From NCBI GenBank assembly GCA_963205315.1, contig CAUJIO010000075.1:1-41819 (forward strand): a stretch of DNA of 41,819 bases, read 5' to 3'. The position numbers and the translations under genes were made by a program. Source of the DNA: Pseudomonadota bacterium (GTDB lineage Bacteria > Pseudomonadota > Alphaproteobacteria > Rhizobiales > Aestuariivirgaceae). Below are positions 18,657-27,924 of the stretch, piece by piece (within the stretch, counting starts at the first letter, position 1; each line of letters begins with the position of its first letter). The notes below the pieces were generated by a model, which did not search any database, was not told the origin of the DNA, and saw only the letters and a program-made list of their open reading frames with translations.

Positions 18657-18784
18657 GTAACCCCACATCCGTTTGTTGGCGCCGCTCCGGTTCGAGCAGC
18701 CTGTTAAAACAGATATGGGGTGGCCGGTGCTGAAAGTCCCTTTGATCCAGAACAAATCAGCATGCCGGTGCGGACTGCGATGGG

Positions 18785-19894
<1,110 letters not shown>

Positions 19895-19917
19895 CTACCC
19901 CTACACGCTACGCAACT

Positions 19918-19984
19918 GACTCAAGAATCGGCATCATGAATCGTCACGAGTCCGGGGTGAATCGAAAAGCCCGAAATTGGTTAA
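19918..19984 (-). promoter_or_regulatory. GANTC cluster and CtrA-like half site in the ccrM control region
   Basis: Five GANTC sites begin at 19918 (GACTC), 19925 (GAATC), 19938 (GAATC), 19948 (GAGTC) and 19959 (GAATC), all within 46 bases; a sixth lies in the ccrM start codons at 19876. On the minus strand TTAACCAA at 19983-19976 resembles the CtrA half site TTAACC. GcrA and CcrM methylation state are known to act through GANTC at promoters in this class. The arrangement suggests self-regulation of ccrM. Confidence 0.6.
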
Positions 19985-20598
19985 CGGCGCATCAGGGCAG
20001 CGATGGGCGCGAAGCTTTTGCGGTGAATGGGCGAGGCGCCGTGCTGCGCCAGAGCGGCCGCGTGAATGGCCGTGCCATAGCCCTTGTGGCGGGCAAATCC
20101 ATACTGCGGGAAGGCCGTGTCATGCGCCAGCATGATGCGGTCGCGCGTGACCTTGGCGATGACCGATGCCGCGGCGATCGACAGGCAGCGCGCATCCCCG
20201 CCGACGATGGTCGTCACCTTGCAGGACAGTTTCGGCGAGCGGTTGCCATCGACGAGGGCCAGCGAAACATCGCCAAGCTGTGCAACAGCTTCGGCCATTG
20301 CCCACAGGGTTGCCGCGAGGATGTTGTCGCGGTCGATGCGGTCCGCTTCTGCGATCCCGATGCCGACGCGCGCAGTGGCCATGATCGGATCGAACAGCGC
20401 CTCGCGCCGGATCTCGCTCAGCTTTTTCGAGTCGTTGAGGCCTGCGGGGACTCGTGATGGATCGAGGATGACGGCGACGGCAACCACCGGTCCGGCCCAG
20501 GGGCCTCGCCCGGCCTCGTCGATGCCGCAGACATGATGATAGCCCGCCGCCATCGCGTCGCGTTCAAAACTGAAGTCTGGAGTAGTTCCCCGGGCCAT
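19981..20598 (-). CDS. rnhB: Ribonuclease HII
   Basis: This 205-residue enzyme cuts RNA in RNA-DNA hybrids, including single ribonucleotides in DNA. It has the signature GIDEAGRGPWAGPVV, with the first two catalytic acidic residues, and LNDSKKLS, followed by the VDGN and the SVIAKVTRD segments that hold the remaining ones. The length is normal. It lies immediately upstream of the ccrM control region on the same strand; the rnhB-ccrM pairing is a common alphaproteobacterial arrangement. Confidence 0.95.
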   Translation of the reverse strand: MARGTTPDFSFERDAMAAGYHHVCGIDEAGRGPWAGPVVAVAVILDPSRVPAGLNDSKKLSEIRREALFDPIMATARVGIGIAEADRIDRDNILAATLWAMAEAVAQLGDVSLALVDGNRSPKLSCKVTTIVGGDARCLSIAAASVIAKVTRDRIMLAHDTAFPQYGFARHKGYGTAIHAAALAQHGASPIHRKSFAPIAALMRR

Positions 20599-20629
20599 TC
20601 CGCCTTATCGGCGGCGGCGGCGGTGGCCG

Positions 20630-21463
20630 TCAATGCTTTGGCATGAACAGCCTGTTGACATCCGCATGCGGCATCGCACTGTCGCCAAACGTGAACGTGC
20701 CGCTGTCTGCCATCTCGCGCGCCGCCGTCATGAAGGCGCCGATCGCCGCGCGCGCCAGTGAACTGCCGACGCTGATGCGCTTGACGCCAAGCTCCGCAAG
20801 TTCGGACACCGAAAAATGTACGTCCTTGAGACCCATGATGACATTGACAGGACGGTCAACGGATGAGGTGACTGCCCTGATCTCGTCAGCCGTGCGCAGT
20901 CCGGGCGCGAACAGAACATCTGCTCCTGCTTCCTGATAGGCCTGCAGCCGCGTGATCGTGTCATGCAGGTCACGCCGCCCATGCAGGAAATTCTCGGCTC
21001 GCGCCGTCAGCACGAAATCCCGGCCCGAACCGCGCGCCGCTTCCACCGCCGCGCGCACCCGGTCCGTGGCTGCACCGATGTCGAAAATCGCCTCGCCATC
21101 CTCGCCTGTGGAATCCTCGATCGAACCACCTGAAAGGCCGATGGCGATTGCCTGTCGGATGGTTTCGGCACAGGCTTCGGGTGCTGCACCATAGCCATTC
21201 TCAAGGTCGGCGGCCACCGGCAGGCCCGTTGCGCCGATGATGCGGACGGCATTGGCCAGTGCCGCGTCCCGCGGCACTGCATTGCAGCCATCCGCCTTAG
21301 CGAGGGAAAAGGCCAATCCGGCGCTTGTCGTCGCCAGTGCCTTGAAGCCGAGCAGTTCCAGAATTCGCGCACTTCCCGCATCCCATGGATTGGGAATGAT
21401 GAAGCACCCCGGATCCGCATGTAACTGGCGGAATGTCTTCACGCGATCATCGGCATACGCCAT
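20630..21463 (-). CDS. Isocitrate lyase/phosphoenolpyruvate mutase family protein
   Basis: This 277-residue protein has an alpha/beta-barrel pattern with IPNPWDAGSARILELLGF at the start. Metal-binding acidic segments ADLENGYG and SIEDST follow, then TARAENFL and PVNVIMG. The family includes methylisocitrate lyase, oxaloacetate decarboxylase and PEP mutase. The active-site loop KKCGH of true isocitrate and methylisocitrate lyases is absent, so it is probably a member of the broader, poorly defined branch. Its ATG is one base after the stop of the radical SAM gene, so the two are an operon. Confidence 0.85.
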   Translation of the reverse strand: MAYADDRVKTFRQLHADPGCFIIPNPWDAGSARILELLGFKALATTSAGLAFSLAKADGCNAVPRDAALANAVRIIGATGLPVAADLENGYGAAPEACAETIRQAIAIGLSGGSIEDSTGEDGEAIFDIGAATDRVRAAVEAARGSGRDFVLTARAENFLHGRRDLHDTITRLQAYQEAGADVLFAPGLRTADEIRAVTSSVDRPVNVIMGLKDVHFSVSELAELGVKRISVGSSLARAAIGAFMTAAREMADSGTFTFGDSAMPHADVNRLFMPKH

Positions 21464-21464
21464 C

Positions 21465-22616
21465 TCAACCTCCCGCAGTCTCGAACAATGTCAGTTGCTC
21501 GCCAGGCTGCGGCGGCCGTTTGAAATGGTCAACCGAAAGCTTGAGCCGCGACCGGTTGAACCCCAGCCGCTGGCAGGCAAGTTCGAAGCGCCGGCCGATG
21601 GCCCAGGCATAGGGCCCGGTTCCCGTCTGGCGCCGGCCGAATGTCGAATCATACTCCTTGCCGTCACGCACCGACTTGACCAGCGACATCACTCTGGCCG
21701 CACGGTCTGGCAGGGCGGCTTCGAGCCAGTCCTTGAACACGTCGCGCACTTCCAGCGGCAGCCGCAACATCACATAACCCGCCTCCCGCGCGCCCGCTGC
21801 ATACGCAGCCTTGAGGATCGCCTCGATCTCACTGTCATTCACCGCCGGTATGATCGGTGCAACCATCACGACTGCCGGAATGCCCGCCGCTGACAGCTTC
21901 TCGATCGCTTCGAGACGCTTCATCGGGGTTGCGGCACGCGGCTCCATGGCGCGCGACAGCTTGTGGTCGAGCGTCGTCACCGACAGCGCCACCTTCACCA
22001 GGCCTTTTGCCGCCATGGGTGCAAGAATGTCGATGTCGCGCGTGACCAGCGCCGACTTGGTGACAATACCGACCGGATGGTTGAACTCGGCCAGCACTTC
22101 CAGAATGCGCCGCGTGATCCGCCGCTCGCGCTCGATCGGCTGATAACCATCGGTGTTGGCGCCAAGAGCGATGGTGCGCGGTGAATAGGACTTGGCCAGC
22201 AATTCGGCCCGCAGCAACTCAGGCGCATTGGTCTTGGCGAACAGCTTGCTCTCGAAATCGAGCCCCGGCGAAAGTCCCATGAAGGCGTGCGCTGGCCTGG
22301 CATAGCAATAGCTGCAACCGTGCTCGCAGCCGCGATAGGGATTGATCGACCGGTCAAACGAGATGTCAGGTGACTCGTTGCGCGTGATGATGGTCTTGGG
22401 GCTTTCTTCGAACACCTGCGTGCGGAAGGGCGGAAGGTCTTCAAGTCCTGCCCAGCCATCATCGAACAGCGACCGGCTCAAAGCTTCGAAACGCCCGCTG
22501 ATGTTGAGCTTGGCTCCGCGGCCTCGTGACTGGCTGGCCAGCGCCGTCAGCCGGCCGGCTCCCATGAGCGAGGGATCGAGGCTGGAGTTCTGCCGCTTAT
22601 CGATCAATGTTGACAT
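21465..22616 (-). CDS. Radical SAM protein, spore photoproduct lyase-like (PA0069 family)
   Basis: This protein of about 383 residues has the radical SAM iron-sulfur motif C-x3-C-x2-C in YRGCEHGCSYCYAR, a following GLDFESKLFAKTNAP segment, and LGANTDGYQPIER. These match the PA0069/Rv2578c-type family related to spore photoproduct lyase. Substrate and product are not established for this family; a DNA repair role is plausible. In-frame ATGs at 22637, 22622 and 22616 are possible. I use 22616 because the predicted promoter would start transcription close to it. Under that model the mRNA is leaderless. An SOS-type operator overlaps the promoter. Confidence 0.85.
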   Translation of the reverse strand: MSTLIDKRQNSSLDPSLMGAGRLTALASQSRGRGAKLNISGRFEALSRSLFDDGWAGLEDLPPFRTQVFEESPKTIITRNESPDISFDRSINPYRGCEHGCSYCYARPAHAFMGLSPGLDFESKLFAKTNAPELLRAELLAKSYSPRTIALGANTDGYQPIERERRITRRILEVLAEFNHPVGIVTKSALVTRDIDILAPMAAKGLVKVALSVTTLDHKLSRAMEPRAATPMKRLEAIEKLSAAGIPAVVMVAPIIPAVNDSEIEAILKAAYAAGAREAGYVMLRLPLEVRDVFKDWLEAALPDRAARVMSLVKSVRDGKEYDSTFGRRQTGTGPYAWAIGRRFELACQRLGFNRSRLKLSVDHFKRPPQPGEQLTLFETAGG

Positions 22617-22622
22617 CAACAT
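22607..22622. repeat. Short palindrome at the radical SAM gene start
   Basis: The arms ATGTTGA and TCAACAT are perfectly complementary around CA. It covers the start codon region of the radical SAM gene and abuts the -10 element, so it could be an operator or simply chance; a 14-base match can occur by chance in a window of this size. Confidence 0.35.
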
Positions 22623-22655
22623 AATATAATCCGACATTCAGAACAAAACAAGAAC
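22623..22655 (-). promoter_or_regulatory. Promoter with LexA-type SOS box for the radical SAM gene
   Basis: GAAC at 22641-22644 and GAAC at 22652-22655 are separated by exactly 7 bases, the direct-repeat form GTTC-N7-GTTC used by LexA in many alphaproteobacteria. On the minus strand a -35 TTGTTT (22651-22646) sits in the box spacer and a -10 TATATT (22628-22623) follows after 17 bases. LexA bound here would block the promoter. The divergent DMT transporter could also be affected. Confidence 0.65.
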
Positions 22656-22696
22656 GATATTGTTCTGCCGCTGGCAATTCGCCATGGTCGCGGCAA

Positions 22697-23590
22697 ATGA
22701 CCAGACGCCAGATCCTGCTTGCCTTGCTGCCACCCCTGTTCTTCGGAACTGGCTTCACCGTCGCCAAGCCGGCGGTCACGCATTTCCCGCCGCTGTTTCT
22801 CATGCTGATGGTTTATGGCGGCATCGCTCTGGTGCTGGCCGTCACGCATCGCGAAAGACTGAAGACACCACCGGCAACGATCGTTCTGATTTCCGCCTTT
22901 GCCGTAACCATTCAGGGAGCGTTGCTGTTCTGGGGTCTCCGTCATCACGGCATGACGGCAACGGCGGCAAGTCTCATTCTGCAGATCCAGATCCCGTTTG
23001 CCGTTCTTCTCGACTGGCTCATCATGCGGGAGCCGTTGAATATGACCAAGATCGCCGGCACGCTGCTGGCGGTCGTCGGCGTTGCCGTGGTCATCGGCCT
23101 TCCGCAACAGGCTCCGGCTTTCATCCCTACACTGATGATCATCGTCAGCGGGTTTTGCTGGTCACTTGGACAGGTGCTCGCCCGCCGGCTGGGCAAGGAT
23201 TCCGGCATCGGATTGCTCAAAGCCAATGCTTTCGGCAGCGTGCCGCAGCTTGCTGCCGCCACGCTTCTGTTTGAACAAGGGCACGTTCTGTCGATTGCAA
23301 CGGCGGGCTGGCTCGAATGGTCGATGCTTGCCTTTGTCGGGATCGTCGGATTCTATCTGGCCTATATGTGCTGGTTCACGTTGCTGAAACAGTGCCGAAT
23401 GGACGAGGCAGCGCCGTTCATTCTGCTGATGCCGGTCGTCGGCATTGCCACCGCCTACGCCCTGCTTGGCGAGCAGGTCTCACCGGCTCAGATCATGGGC
23501 GGGATCATCATTCTGGCGGGGCTGGCTGTCGTTTCCGGTGTTGGCGTTCCCGCGTTGAAAAAAGGCCGGGCCACTGGCCCGGCTCGCTGA
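22697..23590 (+). CDS. EamA/DMT-family transporter
   Basis: This 297-residue protein has about ten hydrophobic helices in the two five-helix repeats typical of EamA drug/metabolite transporters. Examples are QILLALLPPLFFGTGFTVAKPA near the start, the conserved end of the first half (KIAGTLLAVVGVAVVIG), and the matching end of the second (QIMGGIIILAGLAVVSGVGV). Substrate and direction cannot be told; members export amino acids, nucleosides or other metabolites. Its last codons, encoding KKGRATGPAR, double as the terminator of the convergent gene. The start lacks a strong ribosome binding site. Confidence 0.85.
   Translation: MTRRQILLALLPPLFFGTGFTVAKPAVTHFPPLFLMLMVYGGIALVLAVTHRERLKTPPATIVLISAFAVTIQGALLFWGLRHHGMTATAASLILQIQIPFAVLLDWLIMREPLNMTKIAGTLLAVVGVAVVIGLPQQAPAFIPTLMIIVSGFCWSLGQVLARRLGKDSGIGLLKANAFGSVPQLAAATLLFEQGHVLSIATAGWLEWSMLAFVGIVGFYLAYMCWFTLLKQCRMDEAAPFILLMPVVGIATAYALLGEQVSPAQIMGGIIILAGLAVVSGVGVPALKKGRATGPAR
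23558..23583 (-). terminator. Intrinsic terminator inside the 3' end of the EamA gene
   Basis: On the minus strand the 8-bp stem GCCGGGCC/GGCCCGGC (loop ACT or its complement) is followed by six T. It would end the transcript of the small periplasmic protein gene, whose stop codon is 80 bases upstream. It lies entirely in coding sequence of the convergent transporter. Confidence 0.75.
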
Positions 23591-23616
23591 GTAGTATTTT
23601 CGCGTTCTGTTGTTCT

Positions 23617-23644
23617 CAGGGGCCGGGCAGTTTGCCCGGCCCTG
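23617..23644. repeat. Hairpin in the convergent spacer
   Basis: GGCCGGGCA and TGCCCGGCC pair around GTT, with further partial pairing outside. No T run follows on either strand, so it is a terminator helper or structural element at most. Confidence 0.5.
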
Positions 23645-23664
23645 ATGCGGATGTTGGCCACCAA

Positions 23665-23898
23665 CTAGTTGCCGCTGTTCTCGTTCTCTGCCGACTGGGC
23701 CTGGACGCGTTCAAAGGCGGTCAGGCCTGACTTCGATACGGCGTGTCCGCTGACGAGGAGGGGCGCAGTGTCATCGGACCAGACAGAAACGCCGGCCGAC
23801 TGGTTGCGGTCGCGCGGATCGATATCGGTGCGCTCGTTGGCGAGTGCAGCGGTCGAAATGCTGGCAGCGGCAATAAGGCCAAGGATGATCTTGTTCAT
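23665..23898 (-). CDS. Small secreted protein of unknown function
   Basis: This 77-residue protein starts MNKIILGLIAAASISTAALA, a signal peptide. The mature part (about 57 residues) is polar and has no cysteine, with the segments DPRDRNQSAG and GLTAFERVQAQSAE. I do not recognise the family. CCGGAG a few bases before the ATG supports this start; the frame stays open upstream but with no signal-like residues. It is followed by a hairpin and an intrinsic terminator, so it looks like a single-gene unit. Confidence 0.7.
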   Translation of the reverse strand: MNKIILGLIAAASISTAALANERTDIDPRDRNQSAGVSVWSDDTAPLLVSGHAVSKSGLTAFERVQAQSAENENSGN

Positions 23899-24252
23899 GG
23901 TAAAACTCCGGTTCAGGTTGACGGGCCAGACGCGTCCGGTCCCGGTGAATTTCAAAGTCGCTTCACTGCGGCTCTGATGAAACAGATGTAAGATTGATGC
24001 CTGAAATTCCGATTCAATCGCCATGACAGATTGAACACAAAAATTGCCATTATAAATCAGTGAGTTAATTCAATTCGTCAGGGTGCAAGTAAACTGACAT
24101 TCAATTTGTTACAGTTAATCTCACAAACCCGTGATCTCTGGCGTTCCCTTGCTTGTGGAGCACCCATATGGAGAGCGGTGCGGAGTGGTCCCGCCGCGCC
24201 CATGGCGTCAATGATTGTCCTGTCCGAAATGCGCAGTACGTGAAGGCCCGCG
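23899..24252. other. Intergenic region without a recognised gene
   Basis: This 354-base spacer is AT-rich at 23990-24120 and probably carries the promoter of the small secreted protein on the minus strand. A TATAAT-like segment is present at 24051-24056 on the minus strand, but without a well-spaced -35. I see no RNA gene. An open frame on the minus strand (24078-24284) overlaps the 3' end of moaB and looks spurious. Confidence 0.4.
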
Positions 24253-24792
24253 TCAGGCCTTGCCGCGCTTCTGGTGCTCTTCAAGCCGCGGCATGATCTC
24301 GACGAAATTGCAGGGCTTGTGCGTATAATCGAGCTGCGGCTGGAGAATGAGGTCCCAGCCGTCCTTGCAGGCGCCGGGAGATCCCGGAAGGCAGAAGATA
24401 TATTTTCCCTTCATCACGCCCGCCGTGGCGCGCGACTGGACTGTCGACGTTCCGATTTTCGGGAATGACACCATGTGGAACAACGTGCCGAACCCATCGA
24501 TTTCTTTTTCGAACAGCGGACGCATCGCCTCGATGGTGACGTCATGGCCGGTGAGGCCAGTGCCCCCCGTTGTAATGATGACATCGACATCATTTCTGTT
24601 GGTCCAGTCACGCACCACGTGACGGATTGCCCGGATATCGTCCTTCACCACCTTGCGCGCCGACAGCGAATGACCCGCTGTTGTAACACGATCAGCCAAA
24701 GTTTGCCCCGACACATCGTTTTCGAGTGTGCGGGTATTTGAAATGGTGAGAACAGCGATCCTCACGGGAATGAATTGGCGTGCCTCTGTCAT
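24253..24792 (-). CDS. moaB: Molybdenum cofactor biosynthesis protein B
   Basis: This 179-residue MoaB/MogA-type protein begins with RIAVLTISNTRTLENDVSGQTLAD and contains the molybdopterin-binding loop TTGGTGLTGHDVTIEA. FCLPGSPGACKDGWDLIL near the C terminus completes the family pattern. MoaB-type proteins adenylate molybdopterin or help insert molybdenum. ATG 24792 is chosen because family similarity begins just after it, though no strong ribosome binding site is present; in-frame ATGs at 24822 and 24858 are alternatives. No other moco gene is adjacent. Confidence 0.92.
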   Translation of the reverse strand: MTEARQFIPVRIAVLTISNTRTLENDVSGQTLADRVTTAGHSLSARKVVKDDIRAIRHVVRDWTNRNDVDVIITTGGTGLTGHDVTIEAMRPLFEKEIDGFGTLFHMVSFPKIGTSTVQSRATAGVMKGKYIFCLPGSPGACKDGWDLILQPQLDYTHKPCNFVEIMPRLEEHQKRGKA

Positions 24793-25171
24793 ACCGAAAA
24801 CCTGAAGTCTGTACTGCTGCATTGTGGACAATCGACGGTGCGAAGCCGCAAAGCGCATGCCGTCGAAATCGAAATGTCATCAAACACCATTCGCGCCCTG
24901 AGAACAAGAAAAACTCCCCCAGCCATTGCTCGAACTGGTCATTGATCTTGACGTTACCGCAAGAAAACACAGGTTAAAATTGATCAGAGTCCATTCTGTC
25001 TTGCAATCGTCAGTGTACCGCCTATTTGACTGCGCGGAATGCCGTGGCGACAGCTATGCACAATTTATGATCATGCCATGCATTACCCTGCGCTCAGGAT
25101 TGAAGGACAAATATTCTTCCACATGCGGCGGCACGATCGTTCAAGTGTCGAGAGTCTTCAGCACCTGAAAT
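24793..25171. other. Intergenic region without a recognised gene
   Basis: This spacer of about 380 bases separates the moaB start from the udg stop. It is clearly less GC-rich than its flanks. A plus-strand open frame at 24926-25168 (80 codons) has no ribosome binding site and no domain I can recognise, so I leave it out. The minus strand near 24800-24900 should contain the moaB promoter, but I see no convincing -35/-10 pair. Confidence 0.4.
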
Positions 25172-26005
25172 TTAGTGAGCATCGAGCATCTGGCGAAGGG
25201 CCAGCATGTCCCGCCACGCCAGGCGTTTTTGATTCGGTTGCCGCAACAGATAGGCCGGATGTAGTGTCGGCAGCAGAGGAATGCTCCGTCCACTGACGTT
25301 GGCCGACGTCCACTTGCCGCGCATCTTCAGGATGCCCTCGGTCTTGCCGGTGAGCCGGTGTGCGGGCGTTGCGCCGAGACAGACGATGAAATCCGGTTTC
25401 TGCACCTCGATGGTCTTCATCAGGAACGGCAGGCACATTTGGGTTTCGGCTTCGGTCGGCGTGCGGTTGCCGGGCGGCCGCCAGAAGATGACGTTGGTGA
25501 TGAAGACCGAGGACTCGCGATCCGCCGATTGCCGCGACAGGCCGATGGCTGCGAGCATGCGGTCAAGCAATTGCCCGGACTTTCCGACGAAAGGCTTGCC
25601 CTGAATATCCTCGTCGCGGCCCGGTGCCTCACCGATCAGCATCACGCGAGCCTGGGGGTTGCCATCGGCATAGCACAGCCGCGTCGCCGTCTTCTTCAGC
25701 GGACACGCATCGAACCCGGCGAGCGCGGCTTCGATGTCTGAGAGGCTTTGCAGGCGCGAAACATCGGCCCCGGCGCCTGTGGGCTGGGCCTGCAAGGCTG
25801 GCCGCGCTGCTGAGACGGTCTTGGGAGTTGCAACCGTTGCAATGGCTGGCGCCGGCGCTTTTGGTGGCGAGGAAGCGGACGGCAACGCAGGCACACTACG
25901 GTTCACCGGCTCTTCGCCAATGATCTCGTCAGCACCCATCTCGGCCAGCCAGCGCAGTGCCTCGGCGGCCTGCTGCGGCGTCATGTCGTTTTGCTCGTGT
26001 TCCAT
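25172..26005 (-). CDS. Uracil-DNA glycosylase, family 4-like
   Basis: This 277-residue enzyme removes uracil from DNA. The catalytic region starts near residue 95, with motif GEAPGRDEDIQGKPFVG and the second motif LHPAYLLR near the C terminus. The N-terminal 90 residues are low-complexity (Ala/Pro-rich) and link MTPQQAAEALRWLAEMGADE to the catalytic domain. The iron-sulfur ligands of family 4 normally include C-x2-C at the domain start; here only the second cysteine (DACPL) is present. ATG 25984 is an alternative start. It is divergent from ETF-QO across 62 bases. Confidence 0.9.
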   Translation of the reverse strand: MEHEQNDMTPQQAAEALRWLAEMGADEIIGEEPVNRSVPALPSASSPPKAPAPAIATVATPKTVSAARPALQAQPTGAGADVSRLQSLSDIEAALAGFDACPLKKTATRLCYADGNPQARVMLIGEAPGRDEDIQGKPFVGKSGQLLDRMLAAIGLSRQSADRESSVFITNVIFWRPPGNRTPTEAETQMCLPFLMKTIEVQKPDFIVCLGATPAHRLTGKTEGILKMRGKWTSANVSGRSIPLLPTLHPAYLLRQPNQKRLAWRDMLALRQMLDAH

Positions 26006-26067
26006 GTCCCAATTGGCAGCTTGTGCCGCAACCTTCCGACACTATAACAGGCCCCGGTTGGATACGC

Positions 26068-27735
26068 ATGGACGGAGTGATGGCTGTGGAACAAATACAG
26101 CGCGAGGCGATGGAATATGATGTCGTGATCGTGGGCGCGGGGCCGGCCGGTCTTTCCGCTGCGATCCGGCTGAAGCAGATATCGCCCGACCTGTCGGTCT
26201 GCCTGCTGGAAAAGGGATCGGAAGTCGGCGCTCATATTCTCTCCGGCGCTGTCATTGATCCTGTCGCGCTGAACGAACTCATCCCGGACTGGAAGGAAAA
26301 GGGCGCGCCGCTCAACACGCCGGTCATCGAGGACCGCTTTTATATGCTCGGTCCACAAGGCGCCCTGCGGCTGCCCAACCAATTGATGCCGCCGCTGATG
26401 GACAATCATGGCAACTATGCCGTGTCGCTCGGCAATGTGTGCCGCTGGCTGGCCCAGCAGGCAGAGGCGCTCGGCGTGGAAATCTATCCAGGCTTTGCCT
26501 GCTCGGAAGTTCTCTATCGCGAGGATGGATCGGTGCGGGGCGTGGTGGCGGGCGTTGTCGGCATCGCCAAGGACGGCCACCACAAGGATGACTATCAGCC
26601 AGGCATGGAACTGCTGGGCAAGTATGTGTTCATCGCCGAAGGCGTGCGCGGCTCATTGGCCAAGGAAATCATTGCGAAATTCAATCTGTCCGAAGGCCGC
26701 GAACCTCAGAAATTCGGTCTGGGCATGAAGGAACTCTGGGAAGTGGCCCCTGAGAACCACAGGCCGGGCCAGGTCACGCACACCATGGGCTGGCCCTTGG
26801 GCCTCAAGACGGGTGGCGGCAGCTTCATGTATCACCTCGAGGACAATCTCGTCTCGATCGGCCTCGTGGTGCATCTGAACTACCAGAACCCGCATTTGTT
26901 TCCCTACATGGAATTCCAGCGCTTCAAACATCACCCGCTGATCGAGCCGGTGCTCAGGGGCGGCCGGCGCATTGCCTATGGCGCCCGCGCCATCACCGAA
27001 GGCGGCTTCCAGTCCGTGCCGAAGCTCTTCTTCCCCGGCGGCGCGCTGATCGGCTGCTCGGCGGGCTTCGTCAACGTGCCCCGCATCAAGGGCTCCCACA
27101 ACGCCATGAAGACCGGCATGATGGCCGCCGAAGCTGCGGCTGCGGCACTCGAAGCAGGCCGCTCCGGCGACGAGCTGAGCGCCTATGAAGAGGCCTACCG
27201 CAAGTCCTGGGTGTATCAGGATCTGAAGCGCGTCAAGAACGTCAAGCCCATGTGGTCGAAGCTTGGGCTGATTGGCGGCCTGACCTTGGGTGGTCTCGAC
27301 ATGTGGATGAACCAGCTGCTGGGCTTTGGTCTCGGCACCTGGAAGCACGGCAAGCCGGATTATGCCACGCTGAAACCGGCCTCCGCGTGCAAGCCCATCG
27401 CCTATCCGAAGCCCGACGGCGAAATCTCGTTCGACCGGCTCACGAATGTCGCCTTCTCGGCCACCAACCACGAGGAAGACCAAAAGGTTCACCTCACGCT
27501 CAAGAACCCGGATATTCCGATCAGCGTCAATCTTCCCACCTGGGATGAGCCCGCCCAACGCTATTGCCCGGCCGGCGTCTACGAAGTGGTAAAGGAAGAC
27601 GGCAAGCCGCCGCGCTTCCAGATCAATCACCAGAACTGCGTCCACTGCAAGACCTGCGATATCAAGGATCCGTCGCAGAACATCAACTGGGTGGTGCCGC
27701 AGGGCGGCGAAGGACCGAACTATCCCAACATGTAG
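26068..27735 (+). CDS. Electron transfer flavoprotein-ubiquinone oxidoreductase
   Basis: This protein of about 555 residues passes electrons from ETF to ubiquinone at the inner membrane. It has the FAD motif VVIVGAGPAGLSAAIRL near the start, the ETF-QO segment SGAVIDP, and the C-terminal ferredoxin-like [4Fe-4S] domain with YCPAGVYE and NCVHCKTCDIKDP. Length and motifs fit the family. The start is uncertain between ATG 26068 and ATG 26080; the frame is open further upstream but would overlap udg. The matching etfAB genes are not in the window. Confidence 0.95.
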   Translation: MDGVMAVEQIQREAMEYDVVIVGAGPAGLSAAIRLKQISPDLSVCLLEKGSEVGAHILSGAVIDPVALNELIPDWKEKGAPLNTPVIEDRFYMLGPQGALRLPNQLMPPLMDNHGNYAVSLGNVCRWLAQQAEALGVEIYPGFACSEVLYREDGSVRGVVAGVVGIAKDGHHKDDYQPGMELLGKYVFIAEGVRGSLAKEIIAKFNLSEGREPQKFGLGMKELWEVAPENHRPGQVTHTMGWPLGLKTGGGSFMYHLEDNLVSIGLVVHLNYQNPHLFPYMEFQRFKHHPLIEPVLRGGRRIAYGARAITEGGFQSVPKLFFPGGALIGCSAGFVNVPRIKGSHNAMKTGMMAAEAAAAALEAGRSGDELSAYEEAYRKSWVYQDLKRVKNVKPMWSKLGLIGGLTLGGLDMWMNQLLGFGLGTWKHGKPDYATLKPASACKPIAYPKPDGEISFDRLTNVAFSATNHEEDQKVHLTLKNPDIPISVNLPTWDEPAQRYCPAGVYEVVKEDGKPPRFQINHQNCVHCKTCDIKDPSQNINWVVPQGGEGPNYPNM

Positions 27736-27766
27736 TGGTGTCCGGTGGCGAACCTGAAAAGCGGAC

Positions 27767-27791
27767 GGCGCAACTCAGCTTGAGTTGCGCC
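27767..27791. repeat. Perfect hairpin after ETF-QO
   Basis: GGCGCAACTCA and TGAGTTGCGCC pair over 11 bp around GCT, 31 bases after the ETF-QO stop codon. No clean T run follows (GCGATTCAATTT), so it is a weak terminator or RNA-stabilising stem. Confidence 0.6.
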
Positions 27792-27924
27792 GCGATTCAA
27801 TTTGGCGGGAATGAGTAAGTCTCGGCGCATTGTGCGAGTAAGTAAAATCACCTTCGAAGCGAAAAATGCGCTTGCTTCAAGGCGATCGGGTAACTTGCCG
27901 GCGCCAATCCGGGCGTCGACTGCT

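Noticed and set aside
24078-24284. Small minus-strand frame overlapping the 3' end of moaB
   Set aside because: No ribosome binding site or domain, and it overlaps a supported gene.
24926-25168. 80-codon plus-strand frame in the moaB-udg spacer
   Set aside because: No ribosome binding site, no signal peptide and no recognisable family.
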